From NCBI GenBank assembly GCA_023639215.1, contig CP097899.1, positions 3,964,001 to 4,028,000 on the forward strand: 64,000 bases of DNA, read 5' to 3'. Below, in pieces: positions 1 to 6,741 of this stretch; within the stretch, counting starts at the first letter, position 1, and the number at the start of each line of letters is the position of its first letter. The translations under genes and the position numbers were made by a program. The notes beneath the pieces are model-generated. The model had not been told where the DNA came from. It did no database searches and saw only the letters and a list, made by a program, of their open reading frames with translations. Origin of the DNA: Candidatus Pristimantibacillus lignocellulolyticus (GTDB lineage Bacteria; Bacillota; Bacilli; Paenibacillales; Paenibacillaceae).

Positions 1-374
1 GTTTAGGTTTTATCAAGAAATTCAAACGAGGATTAAAGTTAGCGGATGAGATTAAGGCAGCACAGAAAGCCGCGAAGGCTAAGAAAGCTGGAAGTAAGGG
101 TTCTAGTAATATTAAAATTACAAGTAAAACCTTTGGGAAACCTTTAAAAACTACAATAAACGGTAAGAAAGTTAAGTTAAGAGTTGATGCAGAACCTGAT
201 GGTAAAAAAATCCAGATACAAGCAGGTGGCGGTAAAAATTCAACAGTAGATGTAAGAATTGACTCTAAACTTCCAATAGAACCTCAAGTGCCAAAGCAAT
301 TAAACTTAACCAAAGGTCAGAAACAAGAACTTCTTAAAAATTTACAAAGAGCTGTGGATTGGTTGAATAACTAA
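1..374 (+). CDS. C-terminal tip of a polymorphic (RHS/Hint-type) toxin, 5' partial
   Basis: The reading frame enters from the left window edge (first full codon at 3) and stops with TAA at 372-374, giving about 123 residues. The first 27 codons encode a basic Ala/Lys-rich linker (LGFIKKFKRGLKLADEIK...) that is almost identical to the linker of the RHS protein at 1749-1831. After it comes a different domain rich in Lys and Gly, with a stretch reading VDVRIDSKLPIEP and a helical end (KGQKQELLKNLQRAVDWLNN). A shared pretoxin linker followed by a different tip is how polymorphic toxin families diversify, so this is inferred to be the toxic tip of an RHS-type protein. The tip family and activity were not recognised. 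A small gene starts 10 bases downstream, as expected for toxin and immunity. Confidence 0.6.
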   Translation, partial: LGFIKKFKRGLKLADEIKAAQKAAKAKKAGSKGSSNIKITSKTFGKPLKTTINGKKVKLRVDAEPDGKKIQIQAGGGKNSTVDVRIDSKLPIEPQVPKQLNLTKGQKQELLKNLQRAVDWLNN

Positions 375-384
375 GGAGGGTATT

Positions 385-828
385 ATGAAATTTTTCCTGA
401 AAGTAAATGATAAGAATTGTCTACCTGTAGTAGATGAGTTAGTAGATATTATGTGGAAAAAAGGAGTAAATATATCTAGGGTAGGACAGCAAGATAGTTT
501 AATAATTGGTACTTCTCTTACATTATCGTGGGATAAATGGTTGGATGATGAGAGATGGAGGGGGCATCCAAAGTTTAAAGAAGATCTTTATTTTGAAATA
601 GAGTCTATCAATAATGAACAACAATTATCAATTGAGATTGATGAAGATGCGTGTTTTGTTGATTTTAGGGCGTTATATAAAGCAATTGAATTTATAGCAG
701 AAAGATGTAATACATCAATCAGTATAGATAAAGGTAAATGGATACAACTAAATGAATATAGGATAAAAGTAGATAATTATATAAAAACTACTTTCTCAGA
801 AGCAGTTGAAAAAAGTTTGCATGATTAA
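385..828 (+). CDS. putative immunity protein for the preceding toxin tip
   Basis: A 147-residue soluble acidic protein with no signal peptide or membrane segment. ATG at 385 follows a strong AAGGAGGG site that overlaps the end of the toxin frame, so the two are translationally close (10-base gap). It is Trp-rich near the N-terminal half (MWKK, LSWDKWLDDERW) and has an acidic centre (IEIDEDACFVDF), which would suit binding a basic toxin. The family is not recognised. The role is inferred only from position, size and charge. A strong hairpin with a T-run follows at 840. Confidence 0.55.
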   Translation: MKFFLKVNDKNCLPVVDELVDIMWKKGVNISRVGQQDSLIIGTSLTLSWDKWLDDERWRGHPKFKEDLYFEIESINNEQQLSIEIDEDACFVDFRALYKAIEFIAERCNTSISIDKGKWIQLNEYRIKVDNYIKTTFSEAVEKSLHD

Positions 829-839
829 ATAATATCTTT

Positions 840-873
840 GACCATAGGAGGATTATTCTCTTATGGTCTTTTT
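840..873 (+). terminator. Rho-independent terminator after first toxin/immunity pair
   Basis: GACCATAGGAG and CTCTTATGGTC pair over 11 positions with one G-T pair, around a 7-base loop, and are followed by TTTTTG. It closes the first toxin/immunity cassette. Confidence 0.8.
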
Positions 874-1063
874 GTGTCTACCTAGTGCCGAATAAACGAC
901 TTGCTATTCAAAGAGTATACATAATCCCTATAAACTCTGTACAATGTTTTAACGAATTAATCAGTAGGTTCAATCATTTCCACTTTCATCAGTTACCATC
1001 GTGTCTGTTCTTCAAAATCTTATCATTGTTCCCCTTGAATTCTTACATGTATTTAGCCTTGCT

Positions 1064-1266
1064 TATCAAGTAGATGAAATCAAAGCATATTGTCAGGCAC
1101 AAGGATACACGCTTTTACGCTTGTTTAAGGACGAAAGTATTAGTGGGGAAAAGTAGATGAAGAAGCGTTAGAAGTCGATAGAATAGGCTTTCAGGAGATA
1201 TGGGAGTAACTCTCCTACCATAAGGTGGATTATATTGTTACATTGAATACAAGCCGTTTATGTACG
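1064..1266 (+). pseudogene. serine recombinase N-terminal domain remnant
   Basis: Conceptual translation from 1064 reads YQVDEIKAYCQAQGYTLLRL then FKDESISGEK. After a frameshift it continues VDEEALEVDRIGFQEIWE, an in-frame TAA, then LSYHKVDYIVTLNTSRLC. This matches the order of the large serine recombinase/resolvase N-terminal domain, where QxxxIxxYCxxxGY, FxDEGISG, RPGFQ and KVDxIVxxxxSRL occur in that spacing. The frame is broken at least twice and no catalytic N-terminus or DNA-binding C-terminus was found. It runs directly into the RHS fragment at about 1267. It is probably the scar of a recombination or insertion event in the toxin locus. Confidence 0.6.
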
Positions 1267-1285
1267 TGCAAGCGCCATAGGCTTA

Positions 1286-2122
1286 ATGGATTCAGAGGGT
1301 GCAATAGCCGCTCGTTACCACTATGATGAGTTTGGTATTGCATTAGACGATGAGAAGTTTGACATGAACTGGGCAGGACCAGATAATCTATTCGGATACA
1401 CAGGATTAGGTTATGATTATACGAGTGGACTGAATAATGCACGTTCCCGATATTTCGATGCTAGTATTGGTAGATTTATAAGTGAGGATACCGTTGAAGG
1501 TGACAATAAAAATCCACTGAGTTTGAATCTATATACGTATGTGCAAAAAAATCCGAATAAGTATGTAGATCCAAGTGGTAATATTCCAGTACTAATTGCG
1601 CTCCTTGGTAAAGTCATTGTTAATTATGCGATTGATGTCATGATTGGAGTAGGATTTGATTATTTATCCTATGTTAAATCGGGTTCTACTAGTAAATTCA
1701 ATATGACAGCTTCGCTGAAAAAGAATGCGAAGGAAAGTGCTGTTCCAGGTTTAGGTTTTATCAAGAAATTTAAACGAGGATTAAAGTTAGCGGATGAGAT
1801 TAAGACAGCACAGAAAGCCGCGAAGGCTAAGCCAATTAACTTACCATCGTATAAGAAAGTTAAGATTGATATGGCCCATATAATATCGGGTCATACTGTC
1901 GGAGGATCCCGAGCAAAACAGAGTGGAAGAAAAGATATCTTCCCCTCAAATATGAATAAGTCACTAATAGAAAAAACAGTTCGTGATGCTTATAAAAATG
2001 CAAGTAAAGTACAAACGCAAGGCGATCGAATTTTAGTTAGAGGAAAAGCTAATGGTATAAAGATTGAAATGTGGGTTAATAAAAAAACAAAGGCTATTGA
2101 GACAGCATATCCAATCAAATGA
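1286..2122 (+). CDS. RHS-repeat C-terminal fragment with EndoU-type nuclease toxin domain
   Basis: 278 residues from ATG 1286. RHS-like sequence already begins at about 1267 (in frame, SAIGLMDSEG), so the N-terminus of a much larger RHS protein is missing. Residues 1-100 carry the RHS core-associated motif (ARYHYDEFG, LFGYTGLGYDYTSGLNNARSR, FISEDT, NLYTYVQKNPNKYVDPSG). A hydrophobic stretch and the basic linker follow. Residues about 195-278 match the bacterial EndoU nuclease layout: an early HIISGH histidine motif, GRKDIFPSNM, an ILVRGKANGIKIEM strand pair and a closing IETAYP. EndoU enzymes cut RNA after uridylates, and bacterial versions serve as contact-dependent toxins. Without its RHS shell this is probably an orphan tip, silent unless recombined onto a full-length toxin. 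A likely immunity gene follows immediately. Confidence 0.75.
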   Translation: MDSEGAIAARYHYDEFGIALDDEKFDMNWAGPDNLFGYTGLGYDYTSGLNNARSRYFDASIGRFISEDTVEGDNKNPLSLNLYTYVQKNPNKYVDPSGNIPVLIALLGKVIVNYAIDVMIGVGFDYLSYVKSGSTSKFNMTASLKKNAKESAVPGLGFIKKFKRGLKLADEIKTAQKAAKAKPINLPSYKKVKIDMAHIISGHTVGGSRAKQSGRKDIFPSNMNKSLIEKTVRDAYKNASKVQTQGDRILVRGKANGIKIEMWVNKKTKAIETAYPIK

Positions 2123-2135
2123 AAAGGGTGATGAT

Positions 2136-2576
2136 TTGTTCCATATCATTTTTAATGAAGACACAGTTGAAATAAGTGAGAATGGTTCAATTACAGGTGA
2201 ATTATATTTCCAATTAGAAGATAGATTTTTTCCTTTTGAAAATTGGAATGACTTTATTGTAGTAATATTATCTTGGTGGAACAAATCAGCTAATTTATTA
2301 GCTAATGCTTCAGTTGGAACGACTGTAAATTTTGTTTATATGGATGGTCCCTATGTTGTTCGAGGTAAAAAGAGTGATGACGGTAATTTAATTCAATTAT
2401 CTTTTCTAGAAAGAACGTCAAACGGTGAAGTTTTAATTGAAATTACAGATGTTGAAATTCAAACGTTAAGGAACTCCATCCGTAAAATATCTAATGAAGT
2501 TCTTAAGAATCAATTAATTTGTAATAGACAAAATAACGACGACATTATAGAACTAAAGAAAGTTATGAGTCTGTAA
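2136..2576 (+). CDS. putative immunity protein for the EndoU-type toxin
   Basis: The frame is open from 2064, but codons before 2122 overlap the toxin gene. A TTG at 2136 with AAAAGGG 8 bases upstream fits best, giving 146 residues. The product is soluble and acidic (DTVEISENGSITGELYFQLED), with the pattern FPFENWNDFIVVILSWWNK in the N-terminal third and a helical C-terminus. The start lies 13 bases after the toxin stop, which suggests translational coupling. The family is not recognised, and function is inferred from the cassette position. A decayed copy of the FxNWNDF segment occurs near 3730, so relatives of this gene may have existed twice here. Confidence 0.5.
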   Translation: MFHIIFNEDTVEISENGSITGELYFQLEDRFFPFENWNDFIVVILSWWNKSANLLANASVGTTVNFVYMDGPYVVRGKKSDDGNLIQLSFLERTSNGEVLIEITDVEIQTLRNSIRKISNEVLKNQLICNRQNNDDIIELKKVMSL

Positions 2577-2577
2577 T

Positions 2578-2632
2578 TTAGTATGATAAAGCCTTGGAAT
2601 CAGAGATGAATTCCAAGGCTTTATCATACTAA
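2578..2632. terminator. long perfect palindrome, bidirectional terminator or cassette boundary
   Basis: The segment from 2578 (TTAGTATGATAAAGCC...) pairs with 2609-2632 over about 23 bases with an 8-9 base loop. No T-run follows on the + strand. Its right arm ends exactly where the truncated Hint frame begins at 2633, and its last bases supply the in-frame stop TAA just before it. It may stop transcription of the EndoU cassette, mark a recombination junction, or do both. Confidence 0.6.
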
Positions 2633-3238
2633 GTTGTAAGGGATAAGGTTCTTGCCAAAGATGAGAATACTCCAGATGGAGAGTTGGGTTATAAAGAGGT
2701 AACCGCTCTTTACACTAATTATCGCAATGATATTATTAAATTGTACATTGGGGATCAACTCATCGAGACGACTGACAATCATCCTTTCTATGTAGAAGAT
2801 AAGGGTTGGGTCTTTGCAGATGAACTTCAAGTAGGAGATAAACTCCAAAAGGCTGACGGAAGCAATCTGACGATTGATAAGGTAGAGTTCGTATTACTTG
2901 ATGAGCCTGTTATGGTTTATAACTTTACTGTAGCGGACTACCATACGTATTATGTAACTGATCTCGGGATTTGGGTCCCTGGTTTCAAGCCATATGGCAA
3001 AGGATCAACAGGTAGAACTGCTCCAAAAAATAATACAGAATTGACTTCAATGCAAAAGGCAATGACTGACCCTAAGAAAGGTACTATATTAAAAATGCCG
3101 TCATTAATGCAGGATAAAAGGTGGAAACATAGTGATGGTTGGGTTAAAATGAGCAGAACAATTAAAGGGGTTGAAATACATTGGGTGTATAATATTAGAA
3201 CCGGTAAATATGATGATTTTAAATTTAAGGATAAATAA
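2633..3238 (+). CDS. truncated pretoxin Hint domain fused to an unidentified toxin tip
   Basis: The frame is open from 2633 and has no ATG start; the only plausible internal start is TTG at 2684. It reads VVRDKVLAKDENTPDGELGYKEVTALYTN, the centre of a pretoxin Hint (intein-like) module. The Hint signatures TDNHPFYVEDKGW, DELQVGDKLQ and VYNFTVADYHTYYVTDLGIWVPG follow. Hint domains in polymorphic toxins self-cleave to free the tip. The tip is about 75 residues and ends GWVKMSRTIKGVEIHWVYN then TGKYDDFKFKD; its activity is not recognised. The N-terminal Hint nucleophile and the delivery part are absent, so this is an orphan cassette, probably unexpressed as it stands. A candidate immunity gene follows 17 bases downstream. 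Confidence 0.65.
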   Translation, partial: VVRDKVLAKDENTPDGELGYKEVTALYTNYRNDIIKLYIGDQLIETTDNHPFYVEDKGWVFADELQVGDKLQKADGSNLTIDKVEFVLLDEPVMVYNFTVADYHTYYVTDLGIWVPGFKPYGKGSTGRTAPKNNTELTSMQKAMTDPKKGTILKMPSLMQDKRWKHSDGWVKMSRTIKGVEIHWVYNIRTGKYDDFKFKDK

Positions 3239-3255
3239 TTGAAGTGAGGTAATTC

Positions 3256-3660
3256 ATGAAAGTAAAATGTATTTCAAATACCAGTAATTCCTTATCAGAG
3301 AAAGCGGCATATCCCAAAAATTATCATTGCGAATCATTGGTTATTGAGCAATTATACAAAGTTTATTCGATCGGTAATTGGGATAATTACATGTTTTATT
3401 TGCTAAAAGTTGATCATCAAGATTCTGATTTAAACTTAGATCCTGTATGGTTTCCATATGAATGGTTTGAAATAACTGAACATAAGATTCCCGATTCTTG
3501 GTATTTCACTTTTATTGGAGAACCAATGAGTGAACAAATTTCAACAATTGTTGGTTATAAAGAAATTGTGCTAAATTATGACCATCATTATGGAATAATT
3601 GAAAGAGAAAAAGAACACCTAGATTTGTTTTATAAGATGAAAGCTAGTTTTGATAAATAA
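3256..3660 (+). CDS. putative immunity protein for the Hint-linked toxin tip
   Basis: 134 residues from ATG 3256 with a GTGAGGT site before it. It starts MKVKCISNTSNSL and contains YKVYSIGNWDNYMFYLLKVD and DPVWFPYEWFEITEHKIPDSW, then YKEIVLNYDHHYGIIEREKE. This layout resembles a frequent small immunity-type family found beside Hint and RHS toxins in Bacillales; that link is from memory. It is soluble and acidic. Its position directly after the toxin tip and before a terminator supports the role. Confidence 0.55.
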   Translation: MKVKCISNTSNSLSEKAAYPKNYHCESLVIEQLYKVYSIGNWDNYMFYLLKVDHQDSDLNLDPVWFPYEWFEITEHKIPDSWYFTFIGEPMSEQISTIVGYKEIVLNYDHHYGIIEREKEHLDLFYKMKASFDK

Positions 3661-3667
3661 CACTTTA

Positions 3668-3699
3668 ACCTTGAAGCGGAAATCTCCAAGGTTTTTTTA
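3668..3699 (+). terminator. Rho-independent terminator after third cassette
   Basis: ACCTTG and CAAGGT form a short stem across a 13-base loop, followed by TTTTTTT. It ends the Hint toxin and immunity transcript. Confidence 0.65.
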
Positions 3700-3790
3700 T
3701 CTATACGCTTGTGAATACAGAATCTTTCAATAATTGGAATGATTTTGTATTAGTTGATAATGAAATGAGAATAAACATGATTCAAAGGGA
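3700..3790 (+). pseudogene. decayed fragment resembling an immunity gene
   Basis: One frame reads TESFNNWNDFVLVDNEMR and then MIQRDDFKICSYI before double stops. The FNNWNDFVLV segment resembles FENWNDFIVV of the EndoU immunity candidate at 2136-2576. No start or full-length frame remains. It is most simply a leftover from an older cassette. Confidence 0.3.
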
Positions 3791-3854
3791 CGACTTTAAG
3801 ATCTGCTCTTACATTTAATAAAGCATATTCTTCAGTATAGGTAAAAATAGGGGG

Positions 3855-4268
3855 ATGGATTCGATCAATCATAAATATGTTACAAAAGGAGCTATTGAAG
3901 GATTAGTAATGAAAATTGGATTACCTACTCCTGATGAATTCTCTCAAGATTGGGAGTACGTAGTGTCGGATTCATCAAGAATATCCGAATTTTTGTCTGC
4001 TTACAAAACCGTAGAATTAAATGCAGAAGAAAAGTTTGCATTAATGATTATTATTATCTCATCATACGACGATGCCATAACAATAAAAAGAGTTGAAGGG
4101 AATTGGAGAAATACTATTAGGAAGTTCCTTCTCGAGGATATAAGCATTCACCATAATACATTTTTCTATTGGGCAATGTTGGAAGAGGAAGACTTGGAAA
4201 ATTGTTTTTATGTAACACCTCTTATGAGAGAAATCATAACAGACGCCCAATTGGAGGAACAAGACTAG
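3855..4268 (+). CDS. hypothetical immunity-like protein
   Basis: 137 residues from ATG 3855 with no toxin tip in front. A GGGG lies directly against the ATG, which is too close for a normal ribosome site, so translation may be weak or the gene may be a relocated fragment. The protein is soluble and acidic and reads GLPTPDEFSQDWEYVVSDSSRI, FALMIIIISSYDDAI, NWRNTIRKFLL and CFYVTPLMREII. I recall similar stand-alone proteins at toxin loci in Paenibacillus and Bacillus, where spare immunity genes are common, but I cannot name the family. Confidence 0.45.
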   Translation: MDSINHKYVTKGAIEGLVMKIGLPTPDEFSQDWEYVVSDSSRISEFLSAYKTVELNAEEKFALMIIIISSYDDAITIKRVEGNWRNTIRKFLLEDISIHHNTFFYWAMLEEEDLENCFYVTPLMREIITDAQLEEQD

Positions 4269-4406
4269 CCCTACAAAAAATCTAGCTGTTAAAAACACTA
4301 ATTCTTTCAAACAATCAATAAATCTAGTCATTTACATCAATGTACAAACCATATACTATAATTGTAACATTATACCAACGACGAATTGAGGGGGGTAATC
4401 AACTGC

Positions 4407-5306
4407 GTGTCGAACTTTTTGGAGTGGGAAGTTGATTTGCTACAACGCTTAATGGAATTACGTGTAAGTTTTGTAGATTCTATTGTGAAATTCATTAACT
4501 TTACTGGAGAAGTGACGTTCTTCACGATTTTACTACCAATCATCTACTGGTTAGTATCCAAAAGAGTAGGTTTCCAGCTAGCGATCGTTCTTTTTGTTAG
4601 CTATTATGTAAATGTATTTATGAAAGATTTATTTCAATACTTAAGACCTTTTCAGTTGCATGCAGATCGCATTAAATCTTTAGTAGAACAAGGTGGTTAC
4701 TCATTCCCAAGTGGTCATTCACAGCATAGTTTTGCAGTATGGGCTTTTTTAGCATCCGTTATTCGCAAAAAATTATTTACTGTTTTTACAATTATTGTGA
4801 TCATTGCAGTAGGTTTTGCTAGACTTTACTCTGGAGTACATTTTCCCAAGGATGTATTGTTCGGATGGTTTCTGGGAGCAGTTATTGTAATCATAACGTC
4901 ACTTGTCATTCGTAATCAATTACTCAGTACAATTACTAATCGGATATGGATAGCGATTGCCATTATCATTCCGATTGTTTTGCTACCTCTTTATCATGGA
5001 ATAACTAATGGCAGATTAGATCAAGAAGGCGCTTATCAAGCATGTGGATTATTAGCATTCACAATTCTTGGTTATGTGTGGGAAAGAGAGAAAGTTAATT
5101 TCGTAATTTCCAAGTCAATAGTACATAAAGTAATCGCTTGTGTAATTGGCTTATTTGGTGTGATCTTAATAAAAGAAGGATTCAAGTTGTTTTTACCTGA
5201 AGAATCTATTGCTGACTTTATCAGATATGGAATAATAGGATTATGGACAATTGCTATAGCACCGTGGGTGTTTGTGAAGTTACGTTTAGCAACTACAAAA
5301 GGATAG
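4407..5306 (+). CDS. PAP2-family membrane phosphatase
   Basis: GTG at 4407 was chosen because a GAGGGGGG site lies about 10 bases upstream; the frame is open back to TTG 4386, but that codon overlaps the site. The 299-residue product has several membrane segments and the three PAP2 motifs: KDLFQYLRP (Lys73, Arg80), YSFPSGHSQ (PSGH 101-104) and RLYSGVHFPKDVLFGW (Arg139, His145, Asp149). These form the phosphohistidine active site used on lipid phosphates such as phosphatidic acid or undecaprenyl pyrophosphate. The extra membrane segments make it longer than BcrC-type enzymes. The substrate is not settled by sequence. The gene stands alone with a terminator behind it. Confidence 0.85.
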   Translation: MSNFLEWEVDLLQRLMELRVSFVDSIVKFINFTGEVTFFTILLPIIYWLVSKRVGFQLAIVLFVSYYVNVFMKDLFQYLRPFQLHADRIKSLVEQGGYSFPSGHSQHSFAVWAFLASVIRKKLFTVFTIIVIIAVGFARLYSGVHFPKDVLFGWFLGAVIVIITSLVIRNQLLSTITNRIWIAIAIIIPIVLLPLYHGITNGRLDQEGAYQACGLLAFTILGYVWEREKVNFVISKSIVHKVIACVIGLFGVILIKEGFKLFLPEESIADFIRYGIIGLWTIAIAPWVFVKLRLATTKG

Positions 5307-5427
5307 GTTAGCTCAATTTTACAATGAGTATATCGAGAAGCTTCTTTTTAGGAATGAAAAGTATGTATAAGCAATGTTTATTGAACGAGCACTCACCCTA
5401 GGTTATTAAAAAAGAATAAATTATTAA

Positions 5428-5470
5428 TAGGATACCTACCTCTATGTTGAGGGCGAGTATCCTATTTTTC
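5428..5470. terminator. terminator between PAP2 gene and bioY
   Basis: TAGGATAC and GTATCCTA pair, with an inner CCTC/GAGG stem, followed by TTTTTC on the + strand. It lies between convergent genes, so it serves the PAP2 gene and perhaps also bioY. Confidence 0.7.
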
Positions 5471-5497
5471 TGTACTGTGTAGTTAATCGTGTCAGGT

Positions 5498-6076
5498 TTA
5501 TTGTTGTAATCGAATAAAAAGAACAGTTTTTTTCATAGTTATCAATACTGCAACAGCAATAATAATCTTAACGAAATCGAAAATTAAGTAGGGGTAGCAC
5601 GCCATCTTCATAGCCGTTACAAAACTAACATCTAGTACATTAATAAACCAAGGTATACCAAATATATAAGGCATAACAAGTCCGAATAGAGTAAATACCA
5701 CCGAGAAATAGGTGACTAACCGCAGTTTTGAAGGTTTGTTAGAATCAAAATTTAACACGAAATGAGTTAGATGGCTTATAATAAGTGCACCAAACGGGAA
5801 ATAGAAGATGAAACCACCAGTAGATCCTAATATATACGTAAGTCCACTTTCACCGCCGAACACAGGTAGTCCGATTAATGCTAGTATTATGACAATAAAA
5901 ATACTAATAAATGCTGCTTGTGGTTTTAAGTAGACACCTGCCAAAATGACCCCAAGAGTTTGTAATGTAAATGGTACTGGAGAAAAAGGTAGCTTTATTT
6001 GAGTCAGAGTAAAAATAATAAATAACGCACTGAATAATGGGGTGTATATGAGAGAATGAAACCAATTAACTTTCAT
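5498..6076 (-). CDS. bioY: biotin ECF transporter S component BioY
   Basis: 192 residues, about six membrane helices. The signature region FTLTQIKLPFSPVPFTLQTLGVILAGVYL near residue 21 is the characteristic BioY motif, and a Gly-rich loop (GESGLTYILGSTGGFIFYFPFGAL) follows. BioY captures biotin at the membrane and works with energy-coupling factor EcfA/EcfT proteins, none of which are in this window. An AGAAAGGTGG site precedes ATG. It lies 71 bases downstream of the HAD gene on the same strand and could be co-transcribed or have its own promoter in that gap, where a direct repeat occurs. Confidence 0.9.
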   Translation of the reverse strand: MKVNWFHSLIYTPLFSALFIIFTLTQIKLPFSPVPFTLQTLGVILAGVYLKPQAAFISIFIVIILALIGLPVFGGESGLTYILGSTGGFIFYFPFGALIISHLTHFVLNFDSNKPSKLRLVTYFSVVFTLFGLVMPYIFGIPWFINVLDVSFVTAMKMACYPYLIFDFVKIIIAVAVLITMKKTVLFIRLQQ

Positions 6077-6090
6077 AAAAGTCCACCTTT

Positions 6091-6149
6091 CTCAATATTA
6101 TTCACAAAAATGGGTAATGGAAAATAGTTTACTATAGCTCAATATTATT
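6091..6149. repeat. direct repeat upstream of bioY
   Basis: CTCAATATTATT occurs at 6091-6102 and again at 6138-6149, 47 bases apart start to start, flanking a short palindrome TAGTTTACTA. It lies just before the bioY start (read on the minus strand). It could be a regulator site, but it does not look like a classical BirA operator. Confidence 0.35.
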
Positions 6150-6741
6150 AATTATTACTTGTTGATTGAAGTTGTTCGGTTAATGTAGCTATCCAATCAT
6201 GATTCTGATCTGCTAAGAGTACGTTCCATCCAATCGTTTGTGCAACGGCAATATTATTTGAACTGTCGTCTACGAACCAGATGGATGATACATCTGTAAA
6301 TTGTTCATGAAGCAGCTGAAACCACTTAGGATTGGGTTTGCTAAGTCGTACTTGATCTGAGACATGGATGCTTTTTATATAGGGTAGATAAGGTGCTAGC
6401 AGAGGTTGGAGCCAGTCGTTAAGGTGATTGCTCATTATATAGATATCTGCTAGTTTAGACCATCGCTCGAGGTAGTCAAGAGCTGGTAATGGTTGTAAAG
6501 CTTGAGTTATTAGCCGACGTTGATCACTAACTGAAAGTTGAACACCATATGATGCTAACCATTGCCAAAACTGCTTCTCCGTACATTGCCCTGTCCAAAG
6601 CTGCTTACTAATCTCTTGTTTATAGGAAGCGTACATCGTATCGATAGACGTATTGGACAAATCAGCTAAGTCTTGCCATAGTCGCGGCGTAAGATTAGTT
6701 GCTAATACACCCCCAACATCTAACACTAATATATTTCTCAT
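6148..6741 (-). CDS. HAD superfamily (HAD-IA-like) hydrolase
   Basis: 197 residues with the four HAD motifs: nucleophile Asp8 in LVLDVGGVL (the second acidic position is Gly, as in many YihX-type members), Ser104 in IMSNH, Lys135 in LSKPNP and the Asp pair 158-159 in WFVDDSSNNI. Such enzymes are usually small phosphatases. The start codon overlaps the stop of the upstream MFS gene by four bases (ATGA), so the two are translationally coupled. The natural substrate is unknown; pairing with an exporter or importer suggests a metabolite handled by both. Confidence 0.8.
   Translation of the reverse strand: MRNILVLDVGGVLATNLTPRLWQDLADLSNTSIDTMYASYKQEISKQLWTGQCTEKQFWQWLASYGVQLSVSDQRRLITQALQPLPALDYLERWSKLADIYIMSNHLNDWLQPLLAPYLPYIKSIHVSDQVRLSKPNPKWFQLLHEQFTDVSSIWFVDDSSNNIAVAQTIGWNVLLADQNHDWIATLTEQLQSTSNN

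Noticed and set aside
885..1073. Short + strand frame of 62 codons
   Set aside because: Composition looks non-coding, there is no ribosome site, and it runs into the recombinase remnant in another frame.
2064..2135. Upstream extension of the EndoU immunity gene
   Set aside because: These codons overlap the toxin gene in another frame; TTG 2136 has the better ribosome site.
2633..3000. Intein in a host gene
   Set aside because: The Hint motifs are followed by a toxin-like tip and an immunity-like gene, with no extein continuation.
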